A stretch of DNA of 64,000 bases from Odiellus spinosus (GCA_963920705.1 OY987226.1:30278694-30342693), one strand, 5' to 3'. Shown: positions 46,580-57,050, counted from the first letter of the stretch. Numbers and translations are program-made. Notes: generated from the letters alone by a model not told the origin.

Positions 46580-47224
46580 TAAAGCTGGCTTTTCACTGGG
46601 CAAAAACCCCGCGGTTTTTTTTTTGTTTTTCAAAAAAAAGCAAAAAAAAAAAAAAATTTTTTTTGGGAATTCCGCAAATTTGCGTCTTGACGCCTATTTC
46701 TATTTTTGCGATATTTTAGCCAGTTTTTTTTTTTTCTAGAATCTCGGTCCAATCAGAGACCGCTTAGGGTTTACCTCATATAAAAGGAGGCGCTTGTCAA
46801 ATTCATCAGACGACGTCCATCGTCCATGCTTTTATTTTTAAGTTTTTAACCCTTAGCATTGAAATTTGTGTTGAACTATTTAAAGATTAGATAAACAGCA
46901 GTCTAATTATCCAAGTATGGCTATAAGTTCAGAAGAATTAATAGAGGAGATAAGGAAGTATAATTAATTATGGGATAAAGGGAATAATCAATACAAGGAT
47001 ATTAAGATGAAGAAGAACCTCCATTTTTCAGAGAAAGAGCAGAAAAGATTTTATTGATTTTTTTTTTTTTTTTTTCGATTTGCGGGGAATCCGCGCGTTT
47101 AGCGCCCCACCCAGTAGAAACCCAAAACGAACATTTGCAAAAAAAAAAAAAAAAAAAAAAAAAAATCCTTATTTTTGCACCGCGAAAAACCGCGCGGTTT
47201 TTGCCCAGTGAAAAGCCCGCTTTA
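46580..47224. mobile_element. Non-autonomous PIF/Harbinger-like element with MADF remnant
   Basis: Ends are inverted: TAAAGCTGGCTTTTCACTGG (46580-46599) against the reverse complement of the right end, which reads CCAGTGAAAAGCCCGCTTTA. The TIR extends about 40 bp through GGGCAAAAACC and CGCGGTTTTT. The outer TAA/TTA could be a 3 bp target duplication, as in PIF/Harbinger. Inside lie long A and T runs, a TATAAAAGG box (46779) and a small open frame with a MADF-type motif (46917-47057). MADF/SANT proteins are the normal second gene of PIF/Harbinger elements, which supports the call. Confidence 0.7.
46917..47057 (+). pseudogene. MADF-domain start, truncated
   Basis: Reads MAISSEELIEEIRKYN, an in-frame TAA at 46965, then LWDKGNNQYKDIKMKKN and a stop at 47055-47057. 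MADF domains begin with L-I-E-x-V/I-x-K-Y-P-x-L-W-D, which fits except that the stop replaces one residue. Only the first 45 residues of the roughly 90-residue domain are left. A TATA-like box lies 138 bases upstream. It is a remnant inside the MITE. Confidence 0.6.
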
Positions 47225-47281
47225 AGCTCTTTTGGAAAAAGTGCTGAACTTTTGATTGCGTAAAACCACTATCTTCTTTAA

Positions 47282-47978
47282 GCCTCGTTCATACGTTGGG
47301 CAAAATTGGTTCCTAAACCGGTACGAAGCGTTTTCTTTTTCCCCGGTTCACACGCTGACAAGTCGGTTCACGGCCGTTCTTTCCGGCTCGACGTACGCTT
47401 AGGCTTCACGTCGTTTTAAAAAATGCCCAGCAGAATTGACGAATTCGAAATCGAGGATGAGGATGAACTTCCAGGGGGAGCCATCATTGAGGCCACTCTT
47501 TACGCGCCGATCTCAGATCTGTTAAGAAATGTCTCTATCGTAGTTCCGATTCCGATCCTATTCCGATTGGCCAACCTATAACGAAGGAGAAAAACTAGCA
47601 ACGGTGGTAATAGGTGGATCGGTACGAGAGCGAGAGATAGTGAGGCGGGGGCACCATGTATCGTGTTAATTCATCAATACATTTGTAACCCCAACGGCCG
47701 TAGCTCCTGGATATCAGTTGGTTTATGAGTATGGAAATTTCGAATTCGTCAATTATAAATAATTATCTCAAACGAATTAGTAAATCGTGCTTTTAACTCG
47801 TTGATTAATAAATTTTGACAGAAAACATAATTCTAATCGTGATATTCTAAGATTTGTCAGCAAACTTTTGTCCTCGCCTCGTTATTTTCGAAGCGGCGAC
47901 TTGACCAAATTGCTTCCCGAACCAATACGAACTGATTTCTCTCGTTGGTTTTATAACCAGTTAGTCTATGTATGAACT
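47282..47978. mobile_element. MITE copy M2, longer relative of 43868-44215
   Basis: Left end GCCTCGTTCATACG, right end GTATGAACTAGGCC (inverted). The central part, absent from M1, is bounded by an 18 bp perfect inverted repeat (AATTGACGAATTCGAAAT at 47434 and its complement near 47737). It holds a short frame (47421-47580) starting MPSRIDEFEIEDEDELPGGA, which may be the start of a transposase gene. No longer copy is available to test this. Confidence 0.65.
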
Positions 47979-47999
47979 AGGCCTCTCTGTGGGGAAAAA

Positions 48000-48440
48000 G
48001 GGGCCGCTATAGCGATTTAAGAAATATCGTTAGATATTACATTCTTAAGGATAAAAATGGCGGGAAATTCAAATGGAGGCGGAGAATTCAAAATATATAT
48101 AGGTTAATAATCGAAAATATACTTTCGCGTAAATTAATTGGGATTTATTTTAAGTGTCAACTAATTAAAGAGTGATTTTAAAATATTTATATTTAAAACA
48201 ATTTCTAAATCCAATCGTAAATTTAAATCAAGATCTCTCTATTATCACCTAGATGTCGCTAAGAGCTCTAAGATATTCGATAGAACCTTCAGCCTTGGCG
48301 ACGCGAAACTCTCGATTGACTTTTCATTACGTAATCTGGTGACGTATTCCCCAGGAAAGTGACATCTATCTCGGACAAATTGAAAAGTGCAAATGTACAA
48401 AAATAACTTTGTAGCTGGCATTTCGTGGCCTAGTATTAGA
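48000..48440 (+). repeat. Left arm of a large inverted duplication (partner 54650-55060)
   Basis: Shares CACCTAGATGT, TTTAAATCAAGATC, CAAATTGAAAA, TTTGTAGCTGGCATTTCGTGGCC and TTACGTAAT with the reverse complement of 54650-55060. Similarity is diffuse (roughly 75-80 percent by eye), so it is old. The small minus-strand frames here have no known motif. Confidence 0.7.
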
Positions 48441-48786
48441 GAAGGCAGTGATAAAACAAACAAAATAACAAAGTCTTGGACAAGGCCGGCATTCCTGCAA
48501 CCGCTCTTGGAATATACCATGTTAAAGATACAGCCAGCCAATAAAAATTCATTTTGATGAAGTAATCTTTTCCTGAGTATATATCTAGTCTGAAGCTCTC
48601 GGTCTCGCGTAGGCAGAATGGCAGAGCAAGGGCAAAACATTCTCTCTCTCTACACGCCTGCATTTACGCACTATTTTATAGCTTAACACGTTCTTTCTCA
48701 GTTGAAGAGGCAAGACGAGGAAATGAATTAACGAAACGGTTTTAAAACTGTTACAGTGGCCCAGTTCTTGATCAGTGCCTTCTCTA

Positions 48787-49116
48787 ATTATATCAAAAAT
48801 GTCTTTGCGAACAAAGACCCAGAAGGACATGTTATGGCCTTGAATGTCTGAAGTGACAGATATTTAATTTTCTTTTAAAACATTAAATTTAAATACAATT
48901 AAATTTTCTTTTAAAACATGAAATTTAAATACAATTAGATTTTCTTTTAAAACGAAATTTAAATATAATCACAATCTGGCACGATTTAGAGTTTCAAATT
49001 TCAAAACAACTGATTTTATTCACTCGGAAATATTTAAGAAAATACATAACAGACGATTTTCTCCCATTGACGCTTAACATTAAATTTCGCTTAATTATTT
49101 TTCAGGGAAAACGTGT
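48787..49116 (+). repeat. 330 bp inverted repeat, left arm (right arm 49921-50249)
   Basis: Nearly every base of 48787-49116 is the reverse complement of 49921-50249, including AAGACCCAGAAGGACATGTT and AATCGTGCCAGATTGTGATT (the latter as read in the right arm). Only a few differences are seen, so the arms are recent or kept alike by gene conversion. The spacer is about 800 bp. Confidence 0.95.
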
Positions 49117-49501
49117 ATTGAACTGTTATTTTTCAGTATAACGCGAGTCCACTTTTTGTTTTCTTAATTTAACCCGAATTTCCACGACTCGCAATTGAAC
49201 GGATCGTTAAAAATACTCGCCGGTTTATTGGAATGGGTTTATGATAAAGGGAAATGTGTTTTTTAAAGCCCGTTTAAAGTCACCTTCTTTTCTAACTTAG
49301 CAGACGACGCAAACCATAACAATTTGTACTTTCAAAGCTATATTGTGCGCGCGAGGGAAGAGAATTTCAAAGCGACGAATTTTAGAGCGGATAAGGTATA
49401 AATTGTAATACTTTCATTTTTCTTTTCATTAAAACCGTACAATTAAAATGATGATTTCCATAAGGGACCACTAATTAGTTATTAGGAATTATAAAAAAAC
49501 A

Positions 49502-49800
49502 GTATCCATGGATTAGGTTTGTTCGTTTGCAACCCAAATTAAAAATTAAAATATGGGGAATTTTTATTCCCTTTAAATTCCTTGATAAGCATTCATAAGC
49601 TAACATGAACGAATTGCCTCGACTAATGTCGAGGAGTTGTAATAAAACATTATCCATGGATTAGGTTTGTTCGTTTGCAACCTAGATTAAAAATTAAAAT
49701 ATGGGGAATTTTTTTCCCTTTAAATTCCTTGATAAGCATTCATAAGCTAACATGAACGAATTGCCTCGACTAAAGTCGAGGAGTTATAATAAAGCATTAT
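49502..49800 (+). repeat. Direct duplication, 150 bp unit, 2 copies
   Basis: Copies start at 49502 and 49652 with (G/T)TATCCATGGATTAGGTTTGT and end with a small hairpin, CCTCGAC-TAAxG-GTCGAGG. It lies in the spacer of the 330 bp inverted repeat. Confidence 0.9.
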
Positions 49801-49920
49801 CCATAGAAAACATTATCCAATTAAGGTATGAGATCAGATCATAGAACTTTGAGTCTATGCCTAAAGCCAAAGCTAAATTAAGTATATTTTTCTATCGAAC
49901 GAAAAGTTTCGTTTTGTTTG

Positions 49921-50249
49921 ACACGTAATCCCTGAAAAATAATTAAGCCAAATTTAATGTTAAGCGTCAATGGGAGAAAATCGTCTGTTATGTATTTTCT
50001 TAAATATTTCCGAGTGAATAAAATCAGTTGTTTTGAAATTTGAAACTCTAAATCGTGCCAGATTGTGATTATATTTAAATTTCGTTTTAAAAGAAAATCT
50101 AATTGTATTTAAATTTCATGTTTTAAAAAAAATTTAATTGTATTTAAATTTAATGTTTTAAAAGAAAATTAAATATCTGTCACTTCAGACATTCAAGGCC
50201 ATAACATGTCCTTCTGGGTCTTTGTTCGCAAAGACATTTTTGATATAAT
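49921..50249 (+). repeat. 330 bp inverted repeat, right arm
   Basis: Reverse complement of 48787-49116; see that entry. It ends beside the 100 bp satellite array. Confidence 0.95.
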
Positions 50250-50299
50250 ATCTGTCACTTCAGTCTAACACGAAAGTGTTAACTTCTATATTAAAAGAC

Positions 50300-51480
50300 T
50301 AGCCCTTTAAAAAGTGATTCAGTCAAATCTCTACATTTTTACCATTGTCCTTTAATCCCAATTAAAATTAATTTTTTCATTATTTTTGATGTTAATAGCT
50401 GGGGCAGCCGCACTTGATTCAGTCAGATCTCTACATTTTTACCATTGCCCTTTAAACCCAATAAAAAAATTTTTTTTTTTCACAATTTTTGATGTTAATA
50501 GCTGGGGCAGCCTCACTTGATTCAGTCAGATCTCTACATTTTTACCATTGCCCTTTAATCCCAATTAAAATTAATTTTTTCATAATTTTTGATGTTAATA
50601 TCTGCGGCAGCCGCACTTGATTCAGTCAGATCTCTACATTTTTACCATTGCCCTTTAAACCCAATTAAAATTAATTTTTTCACAATTTTTGATGTTAATA
50701 GCTGGGGCAGCCTCACTTGATTCAGTCAAATTTCTACATTTTTACCAGTGCCCTTTAATCCCAATTAAAATTTATTTTTTCATTATTTTTGATGTTAATA
50801 GCTGGGGCAGCCTCACTTGATTCAGTCAAACCTCTACATTTTTACCATTGCCCTTTAATCCCAATTAAAATTAATTTTTACATTATTTTTTCCTTATTTT
50901 TGATGTTAATAGCTGGGGCAGCCGCACTTGATTCAGTCAAATCTCTACATTTTTACCATTGCCCTTTAATCCCAATTAAAATTAATTTTTACATTTTTTT
51001 TTATGTTAATAGCTGGGGCAGCCGCACTTGATTTAGTCAAATTTCTACATTTTTACCATTGCCCTTTAAACCTAATTAAACTAAATTTTTTCATAATTTT
51101 TGATGTTAATAGCTGCGGCAGCCGCACTTGATTTAGTCAAATTTCTACATTTTTACCATTGCCCTTTAAACCCAATTAAAATTAATTTTTTCATAATTTT
51201 TGATGTTAATAGCTGGGGCAGCCTCACTTGATTCAGTCAGATCTCTACATTTTCCCCATTGCCCTTTAAACCCAATTAAAATAAATTTTTTCATCAATTT
51301 TGATGTTAATACCTCCGACAGCCGCAGCGAAATCATTATATTTTCCCCATTGCTCTTTAAACCAAATTTAAATTAAAATTTTCATCAATTTTGATGTTAA
51401 TACCTCCGACAGCCGCAGTGAAATCTTTATATTTTCCCCATTGCCCAATTAATTTTTTCATTATTTTTGATGTTAATACT
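50300..51480 (+). repeat. Satellite-like array, about 100 bp unit, about 12 copies
   Basis: GATGTTAATAGCTGGGGCAG recurs at 50388, 50491, 50591, 50691, 50791, 50902, 51003, 51102, 51202, 51302, 51393 and 51469. The last copies are shorter and read TACCTCCGAC instead. Each unit also holds TACATTTTTACCATTGCCCTTTAA. The open frames spelling repeated peptides here are a by-product of the array. Confidence 0.95.
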
Positions 51481-51529
51481 TTCCTTATTGCCGTTCGGAA
51501 TGGCAAGTCGTTCGGAATTTCACTCATTT

Positions 51530-51715
51530 TTAAAAAGGAGAGTACTTTTAAGGCGGAGAAATTGAAAATTAATGTTATTCTATGGGATTTAGATTTTTTG
51601 CAAGAGACTTACCTTTCAGATTTATTTTCTAATGCTTCCAAATATTTTACAGGCTTTATTTTAAGACTAATTTCATAATTTTATACCGATTAGTTTGGTC
51701 ACAGTCTATAAACGG
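51530..51715 (+). repeat. Inner inverted duplication, left arm (partner 54140-54325)
   Basis: Contains AATGTTATTCTATGGGATTTAG, GAGACTTACCTTTCAGATTTATTTTCTAATNCTTCC and TAAGACTAATTTCATAATTTTA-type sequence, whose reverse complement is found at 54140-54325. Together with the outer arms (48000-48440 and 54650-55060) it brackets the Penelope-like element. Confidence 0.8.
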
Positions 51716-51914
51716 CAAAAATATGAAGAAGGAGAAATTAAGTCATTAGAGTTCAATACCCATAGCCTCCAAATCAAGCGCGCGCGCTCGTGCTCGTGAT
51801 TTTAAAAAGCCATATAAAACCTAAGCGGCTAAGCCTAATTTGTCAAATTAGGCTTAGGTTATTTCTTATTAATTAAAAGACGGATACTTCATGGCGGTTA
51901 TTAGAACTTTTTAT

Positions 51915-54077
51915 TTGTCGGGAGCTTTCGGACCGTGGTCCTTCGTCAGCCGAAGTTTTTTTCTGTGAGATACAAGAGGATGTTACAAACTTAGCAAGAT
52001 GCTGACAAAATACCTTCCTTTCAAACTCGCGAAAAGGGAGCGTCAGTGAGTCACTGGTTTATTTTACGTTTTTCTCTTATCACTACCTAATTGACCCCAT
52101 CCCTTCGTTCCAATAGCCCCTTTTTCAAGGTTAAGTCTACCTAGTTTTTCTATATAAACACTTTCTTTAAAACTGCGCTTATACCAATCGGGTTCATGGC
52201 AAAGTACTCTCGCAGAATCCCAGTTAATTTTGTGTGTTTTTACATTTATTAAATGGTTGGCTAAACTATTATGTGCAACTTTTAATTTTACACTTTTTTT
52301 GTGTTCCTCACGTCTTGTTACTAGGGGTCTTTTTGTTTGTCCGACGTAAGTTTTCCTACAGTCACAATCTATAGCGTAGACTACACCTGTTCTATCTAGT
52401 TCTGGAATTTTAGGTTTGTGGTGAATTAGTTCCTTGCTTAAATTTGTACCCGTTTTGTTGACCATGGTAACGTTTAGTTTTTTTAATTGTCGTTGTGTTT
52501 TTTCACTAATTCCTTTTAAATATGGAAGGGAGATAACTGATTCTGGTTTTTCTCGAATATAACAATTCTGTACACTTTGGTCACGAAATATGTGATTAAT
52601 CAATCCTATGGGGTATCCGCAATTTTTAAATTGTTCCGTGAACCGTTTTTTATCTAAAACTGGTTGATCTGAGAGCGTTTCTATTCTGTATTTTGTTGAT
52701 TTTAAAATGCCTATTTTTATATTAATATGGTGGGACGATTGATAGTGTAGGAACTGTTGACTGTGGGTTGGTTTTTGGTACATGGAACAATGGAAAGTTC
52801 GATTGTTATGTGTGACTAGGACATCTAAGAAAGGTAAACTACGTTCCACCTCCCCTTCAAAAGTGAACTGAATATCTTTGTTCATATTATTGACCAAATC
52901 TAATAACGTATTAGTTGATAGTGAATTATTTTTTATCACGAACACATCATCCATAAAACGTTTCCATAGTTTGATGTTTAACTTTATAGGGTCTTTTTTG
53001 AATAGAAGAGCTTCAAAATGTTCCATCACCATATTGGCTATTGGAGCGGACAGGGGGTTTCCCATAGCTAAGCCTCGGTCTTGTTTGTAATAAACTTCCT
53101 CAAAACTAAAGTATGTGTTAGAGAGGCATATTCTGCTTAATTCTAATATCGTGTTGATACTAAGATCCGTGCGATGTTTCAAGAACTGGTCTTTTTGTAA
53201 ATTAATTTTTAGTATTCTTAGTGCCAAATCAACTGGTATGCTACCATATAAATTGACTACATCTAGACTGCAAATTTCCTCCGACTCTTCAATGTTTGAC
53301 GCCTTTAAACTTGACACAAAGTCAAACGAATTTTTTAGGGAGTAAGAACTATCTCCTATAAGCGGCGTGATAACTTTTACTAAAATTTTGGCACATATAT
53401 AAGTTGGGCTATTAATGGATGATACAATGGGTCTTAGAGGGTTGCCCGTTTTATGTATTTTTACTAGACCATAAATGTGTGGAGTTTTTAAGATTGGGGG
53501 GTAGAAGCTAAATTTTTTGTCCGGAGCTATTTCTTTGTCCTTCACCGCTTTGTTCACAACCTTATGAATTTTTCTGTTAACGGAATCAGTAGGGTCACAT
53601 TTAAGCTTAGAATAATTCCCGCTCGATAATAACTGGATCATTTTGTCTGTATAATCTTTTGTGTTCAAAACAACGATTTTTCCCCCCTTTGTCTGCTTGA
53701 ACAATTTTGATTGTTTTATCCCGTTTTAAAATATTTAACGCTATTGCATCTAACTTACTCAGATTCGTACTATTGACTTTTTTCGAAAAATTATTTTTGA
53801 CTATATTCCTAATATCTTGTTTAACATCGTCCGAAATGTCTAATCCGCGAAGTTGTTTTTCAGTTGAAGCACAAATATCCAAAATGTCTATACGAGTCTG
53901 TTCCAATCCGAAGTTTAAACCTTTTGCAAGTACTCCTAGTTCACCCACGGATAAAATCCTGTCCGATAAATTCACTACGTTGTTTTGAATAGGTCTTGTG
54001 GCGTCTAGTGTTTGTATTATTAAGCGGTTAAACTTTGCAATGTGCCCCTCCTTGATTTTTACGGTTTGGTGATCCAC
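51915..54077 (-). mobile_element. Penelope-like retroelement (RT plus GIY-YIG endonuclease)
   Basis: Minus strand. The amino part (about 53690-54077) is a helical N-terminal region ending in IVQADKGG. The reverse transcriptase covers about 52600-53550 (IYGLVKIHKTGNPLRPIVSS, SLDVVNLYGSIP, GLAMGNPLSAPIANMVME, WKRFMDDVFV). A PLE-type linker follows (MYQKPTHSQQFLHYQSSHH). The C-terminal GIY-YIG endonuclease is at about 52150-52390 (VYAIDCDCRKTYVGQTKR, then HKKSV). Together these are diagnostic of Penelope-like elements. The coding part has about one break; the 5' side seems truncated. It lies between inverted duplications, so it probably inserted into that older repeat. Confidence 0.9.
51921..51957 (-). 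ncRNA. Hammerhead-ribozyme-like motif at the PLE 3' side
   Basis: On the minus strand: UUCGG, CUGACGA, a stem II hairpin (GGACCACGGUCC), GAAA, then GCUCCCGA. The CUGANGA and GAAA boxes around a short stem are the hammerhead core; UCGG can pair with CCGA as stem I. Penelope-like elements are known to carry minimal hammerhead motifs in their terminal repeats. Folding was done by eye only. Confidence 0.6.
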
Positions 54078-54139
54078 ATCCGAGGCTTAGGTTTTTGGCG
54101 AATCTATTTCTCCGCCTTGTTGTTCCCTCCGTTTTCATG
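54078..54139. other. 5' flank of the Penelope-like element
   Basis: Short stretch without a second hammerhead motif, so no upstream terminal repeat of the PLE is visible. Confidence 0.3.
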
Positions 54140-54325
54140 AATAGATTGTGGGCCAACTAATCGGTGTAAAATTATGAAATTAGTCTTAAAATAAAGCTTG
54201 AAACTTAATTCATACCACACGGAAAATCCAAGTCTGAAAAATATCCGGAAGTATTAGAAAATAAATCTGAAAGGTAAGCCACTTTCAAAAAACTAAATCC
54301 CATAGAATAACATTACGAATTTGGC
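54140..54325 (-). repeat. Inner inverted duplication, right arm (partner 51530-51715)
   Basis: Reverse complement of 51530-51715, sharing AAATCCCATAGAATAACATT and ATTATGAAATTAGTCTTAAA. Confidence 0.8.
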
Positions 54326-54649
54326 CATGCGCGAAACCAGCTAAGTACCAAAAAAAGGGTCAATTTCAGAATTAGTTTTAAAATACTTAGACTTAATATT
54401 TTTAAACGAAACTTAGAAAAGGCACACATTCGAACTTTAATCTTTCATTTAAAATTAGTTTCAACTGTAACAAATGATTATTTCGCGAAACGATTATGCC
54501 GCGAAGTGGACATGTCCTCGAAAATGTCGATTTTAATGTTATTTCAATGGGGAAATGGAGCGTTTTGATTGGTTAAAGGTACATTTTTTTTTAAGGAAAT
54601 CAAAATAACATTACAGATGATGATCAGCCCAATACATAGAACCCTACCG

Positions 54650-55060
54650 GGTTCTCCGAATACTTGGCCACGAAATGCCAGCTACAACTTTGTTTTTTTG
54701 CCGTTTTTAATTTGCAATTTGTCTGAAGTAGATGTTTTTTCCTGGGGATTACGTAATGTATAGCCGATCTCGAGTCTGGCGTCACCAAGAGCCAATTAAA
54801 TCACTAGCAACATCTAGGTGATAATAAAAGGATCTTAATTTAAATTTATGATTTGATTTAGAGATATTTTCAAGTATAAATATTTCAAATCACCGTTTAG
54901 TTATTGGACACTTAAAAACAAATCCCAATTTACGCAAGAGTGTATTGTCGATTATAAACCTAACGTTTCTATATATTTTAGAATTTTTCGCCTTTTTATT
55001 CCCAAGAAAGAGACACCTAACGATATTTTTGAAATTGATACCGTCACCCCCCTACGCGTA
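54650..55060 (-). repeat. Right arm of the large inverted duplication (partner 48000-48440)
   Basis: Carries GGCCACGAAATGCCAGCTACAA, ACGTAATG and ATCTAGGTGATAATA in the opposite orientation to 48000-48440. See that entry. Confidence 0.7.
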
Positions 55061-55136
55061 GGCCTAGTATTAGAAAAGGATATGCCAAGGCTCTCAGTTA
55101 TTTATTTTTGATATAAGTAATTTGATTTTTGTTTTC

Positions 55137-55308
55137 ATGGATCAGAAGGTTGTTTTAGGTAAAACGCCACAATGGGCTGCAAGTCGCGTCAATATTCTGG
55201 CCGAAAATCTGTGGGATTTAATGGCTAGGGTTTTTGTAAGCGGATTAATTTATAAGTACGTCGCCATGGATTACGATTTTCTTCAAAATCCCTCTCAAAT
55301 ATGGAATG
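55137..55308 (+). CDS. Ceramide-synthase-like exon (upstream part of TLC domain)
   Basis: Reads MDQKVVLGKTPQWAASRVN, then ILAENLWDLMARVFVSGL and PSQIWN, ending in a good donor (GGTAAGT, exon end 55308). Position and pattern fit ceramide synthases just before and at the start of the TLC domain, where a (F/L)xExxWR-type motif precedes a membrane helix and a W-D/N-x(n)-C-W loop. The start is uncertain: ATG at 55137 or a splice acceptor at 55146. Its partner exon is at 56609, beyond a repeat insertion, and the phases do not match directly, so a small exon is missing or the gene is broken. The protein family would make ceramide in the endoplasmic reticulum. Confidence 0.45.
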
Positions 55309-56608
55309 GTAAGTTTATTTAGTTTTGATGATTTAAAATGAGGGTGAAAAGAAAAATATAATAAAAATCTTATTTATTTCTGGGGAAGTAAGTCTGTAAT
55401 AAAAAATCTAAAATTATACAGATTTTGGAATTGGCTTTAAAGCTGCGCATCTGACCAATCGCGAGACGCCCCACCTTTGGCTTTTTATAATCCATTCGTT
55501 CACGTGAAGTGCTCTTTATTTAATTTTAGTTGTAAAATCATTACCATCCTTTAAATAAGTCGCCACTAGTCAAGGAAAAATTGTAATATAAACAAGCTGG
55601 ACAAGCCCATAGGAATAGCTAGACCACCGACATTGTAAAAGAGGCTGTAAGAAATGCTATAGGAGGGGCGTGCATGCACAAACGCTCTTTAAAAAATTTG
55701 AATGGCGTCTCGAGATATCTTTAAACACGAAGTTGCGCAAATTTTTCGAGCCGACCGTGAGCATTTTTTATGCGGTATATTGGAAAAGACGTACATTTGA
55801 ATATCCCCGCTTGTGAGCAAACTCGCAGTCATTGAAAACTCAAATCATGTTTTTCACATCATGTTTTTCACATCATGTTTTTCCCATCATGTTTTTCAAA
55901 TCATGTTTTTCAAATCATGGTATTCAAATCATGTTTTTCAAATCATGGTATTCAAATCATGTTTTTCAAATCATGTTTTTCAAATCATGTTTTTCAAATC
56001 ATGTTTTTCAAATGTTTTTCATTACAGACATACTCGAGCCCAAAACGCATAAGCTCCCTTTTTATTTCGTTCGAGACGACTTGTTTGTTGTTTTTGAGTT
56101 TTCATTTCTGACAGACTAGAACAGACACATTCATAAGCTACCTTTTTTATCTCGTTCGCGACGACCTCCTTAGTAACGCGGATCAGCGTCTAACACTCGA
56201 TCGTGAAGCTATGCGGCATCGAGCGCGGTTCGGTTTTTTCGGGAGACTACTTGGTAGAAAAATCGTTATATTGAAAAAAAAAAAAAAAAAAATAGAAATT
56301 TTAAATTTGTCTTTGACATCACGTCGTGACATCTGGTGGAAAAGAGACGAAGGTTATTTCTATATATCGAATCGATAAAAACACTCGTTACATTTATAAG
56401 AGACGAAGTTTTTTCGATTCGATGACGTACTTCGTCTTCTTGCACGACGCCAACGCCTACGCCGCAGTGAATACAGTACCTAGACTCCACTAGGGTTGGG
56501 TCTAGCTAAAAATGTTTCAATAAATTTCCACTATGTCCCAACCTTGAAAAAAGCAATAAAAAAATAATGTGTCATTCGTGTACCAGATATTTGCGTGATT
56601 GCTTGTAG
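55309..56608. other. Intron-like interval holding repeat R2 (inverted copy)
   Basis: Between the two TLC-like exons. 55600-56520 is an inverted copy of dispersed repeat R2. The rest is AT rich without a gene. Confidence 0.6.
55600..56520 (-). repeat. Dispersed repeat R2, inverted and most complete copy
   Basis: In reverse order it carries every module seen in pieces at 20106-22190: the CTAGACCC hairpin end (56494-56515), GTACTGTATTCACTGCGGCGT, the TCGCGAACGAGAT unit, about 12 copies of the 14 bp unit (AAATCATGTTTTTC, 55845-56015), and the GACTGCGAGTTTGCTCACAAG to GGTCTAGCTAT block. No coding capacity was found, so it is non-autonomous. Confidence 0.9.
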
Positions 56609-56812
56609 GATCGCGTGTTAATTGGTTTTTTATATTCTGATTATAAACTCGATTCGGATCTTTTGGAGCGAGATTTCTGGACGTATCTGGTCGTGTCGAC
56701 GTATTTCATTCATTCGCTCGCTGTGCTTTGTATTTACGAACGAAGAATGAACGATTTTTACACTTTGCTGGTCCATCATATTTTGACAGCGTCCGGTGCC
56801 GTTCTCTTTTAA
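56609..56812 (+). pseudogene. TLC-domain exon (ceramide-synthase-like), likely broken
   Basis: Follows an acceptor (TGCTTGTAG). Reads DRVLIGFLYSDYKLDSDLLE, then RDFWTYLVVSTYFIHSLAVL and MNDFYTLLVHHILTASGAVL. The paired histidines in LLVHHILT match the active-site HH of TLC ceramide synthases, preceded by the RxxD(F/W) pattern (RRMNDFYTL). An in-frame TAA follows at once (56810-56812) with no clear donor before it, and the phase does not join with 55308, so I favour a pseudogene. Confidence 0.5.
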
Positions 56813-56837
56813 GTATTCAGGTATGAACGTTGAAATT

Positions 56838-57050
56838 AATAAAGCTCGGCTAAGCTTTTGATTTCCCTCTTTTTTAACCAATTCAGGCACCTTACTTTCT
56901 ATTAGTTCATAAACTTTATCAATATTTCATTATTTAAATCTGTGTTTAACTAGAGATACTCTCCAACCCGAAATAAGTCTTATCAAATTTTGTCAAAGTA
57001 CCTTTGTCTGTATTAATTCGAATTCAGTGGACGGTAGGATCTTGGATACT
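56838..57050 (+). repeat. Copy of the TAATAAAGCTCGGCTA repeat family
   Basis: Same orientation as 18950-19290 and closely similar, through GTGTTTAACTAGAGATACTC to GAATTCAGTGGACGGT. Confidence 0.85.

Noticed and set aside
50789-51031. Repeated hydrophobic peptide (LIAGAA, then LDSVKPLHFYHCPLIPI)
   Set aside because: By-product of the 100 bp satellite; no start context, no homology, frame not kept across the array.
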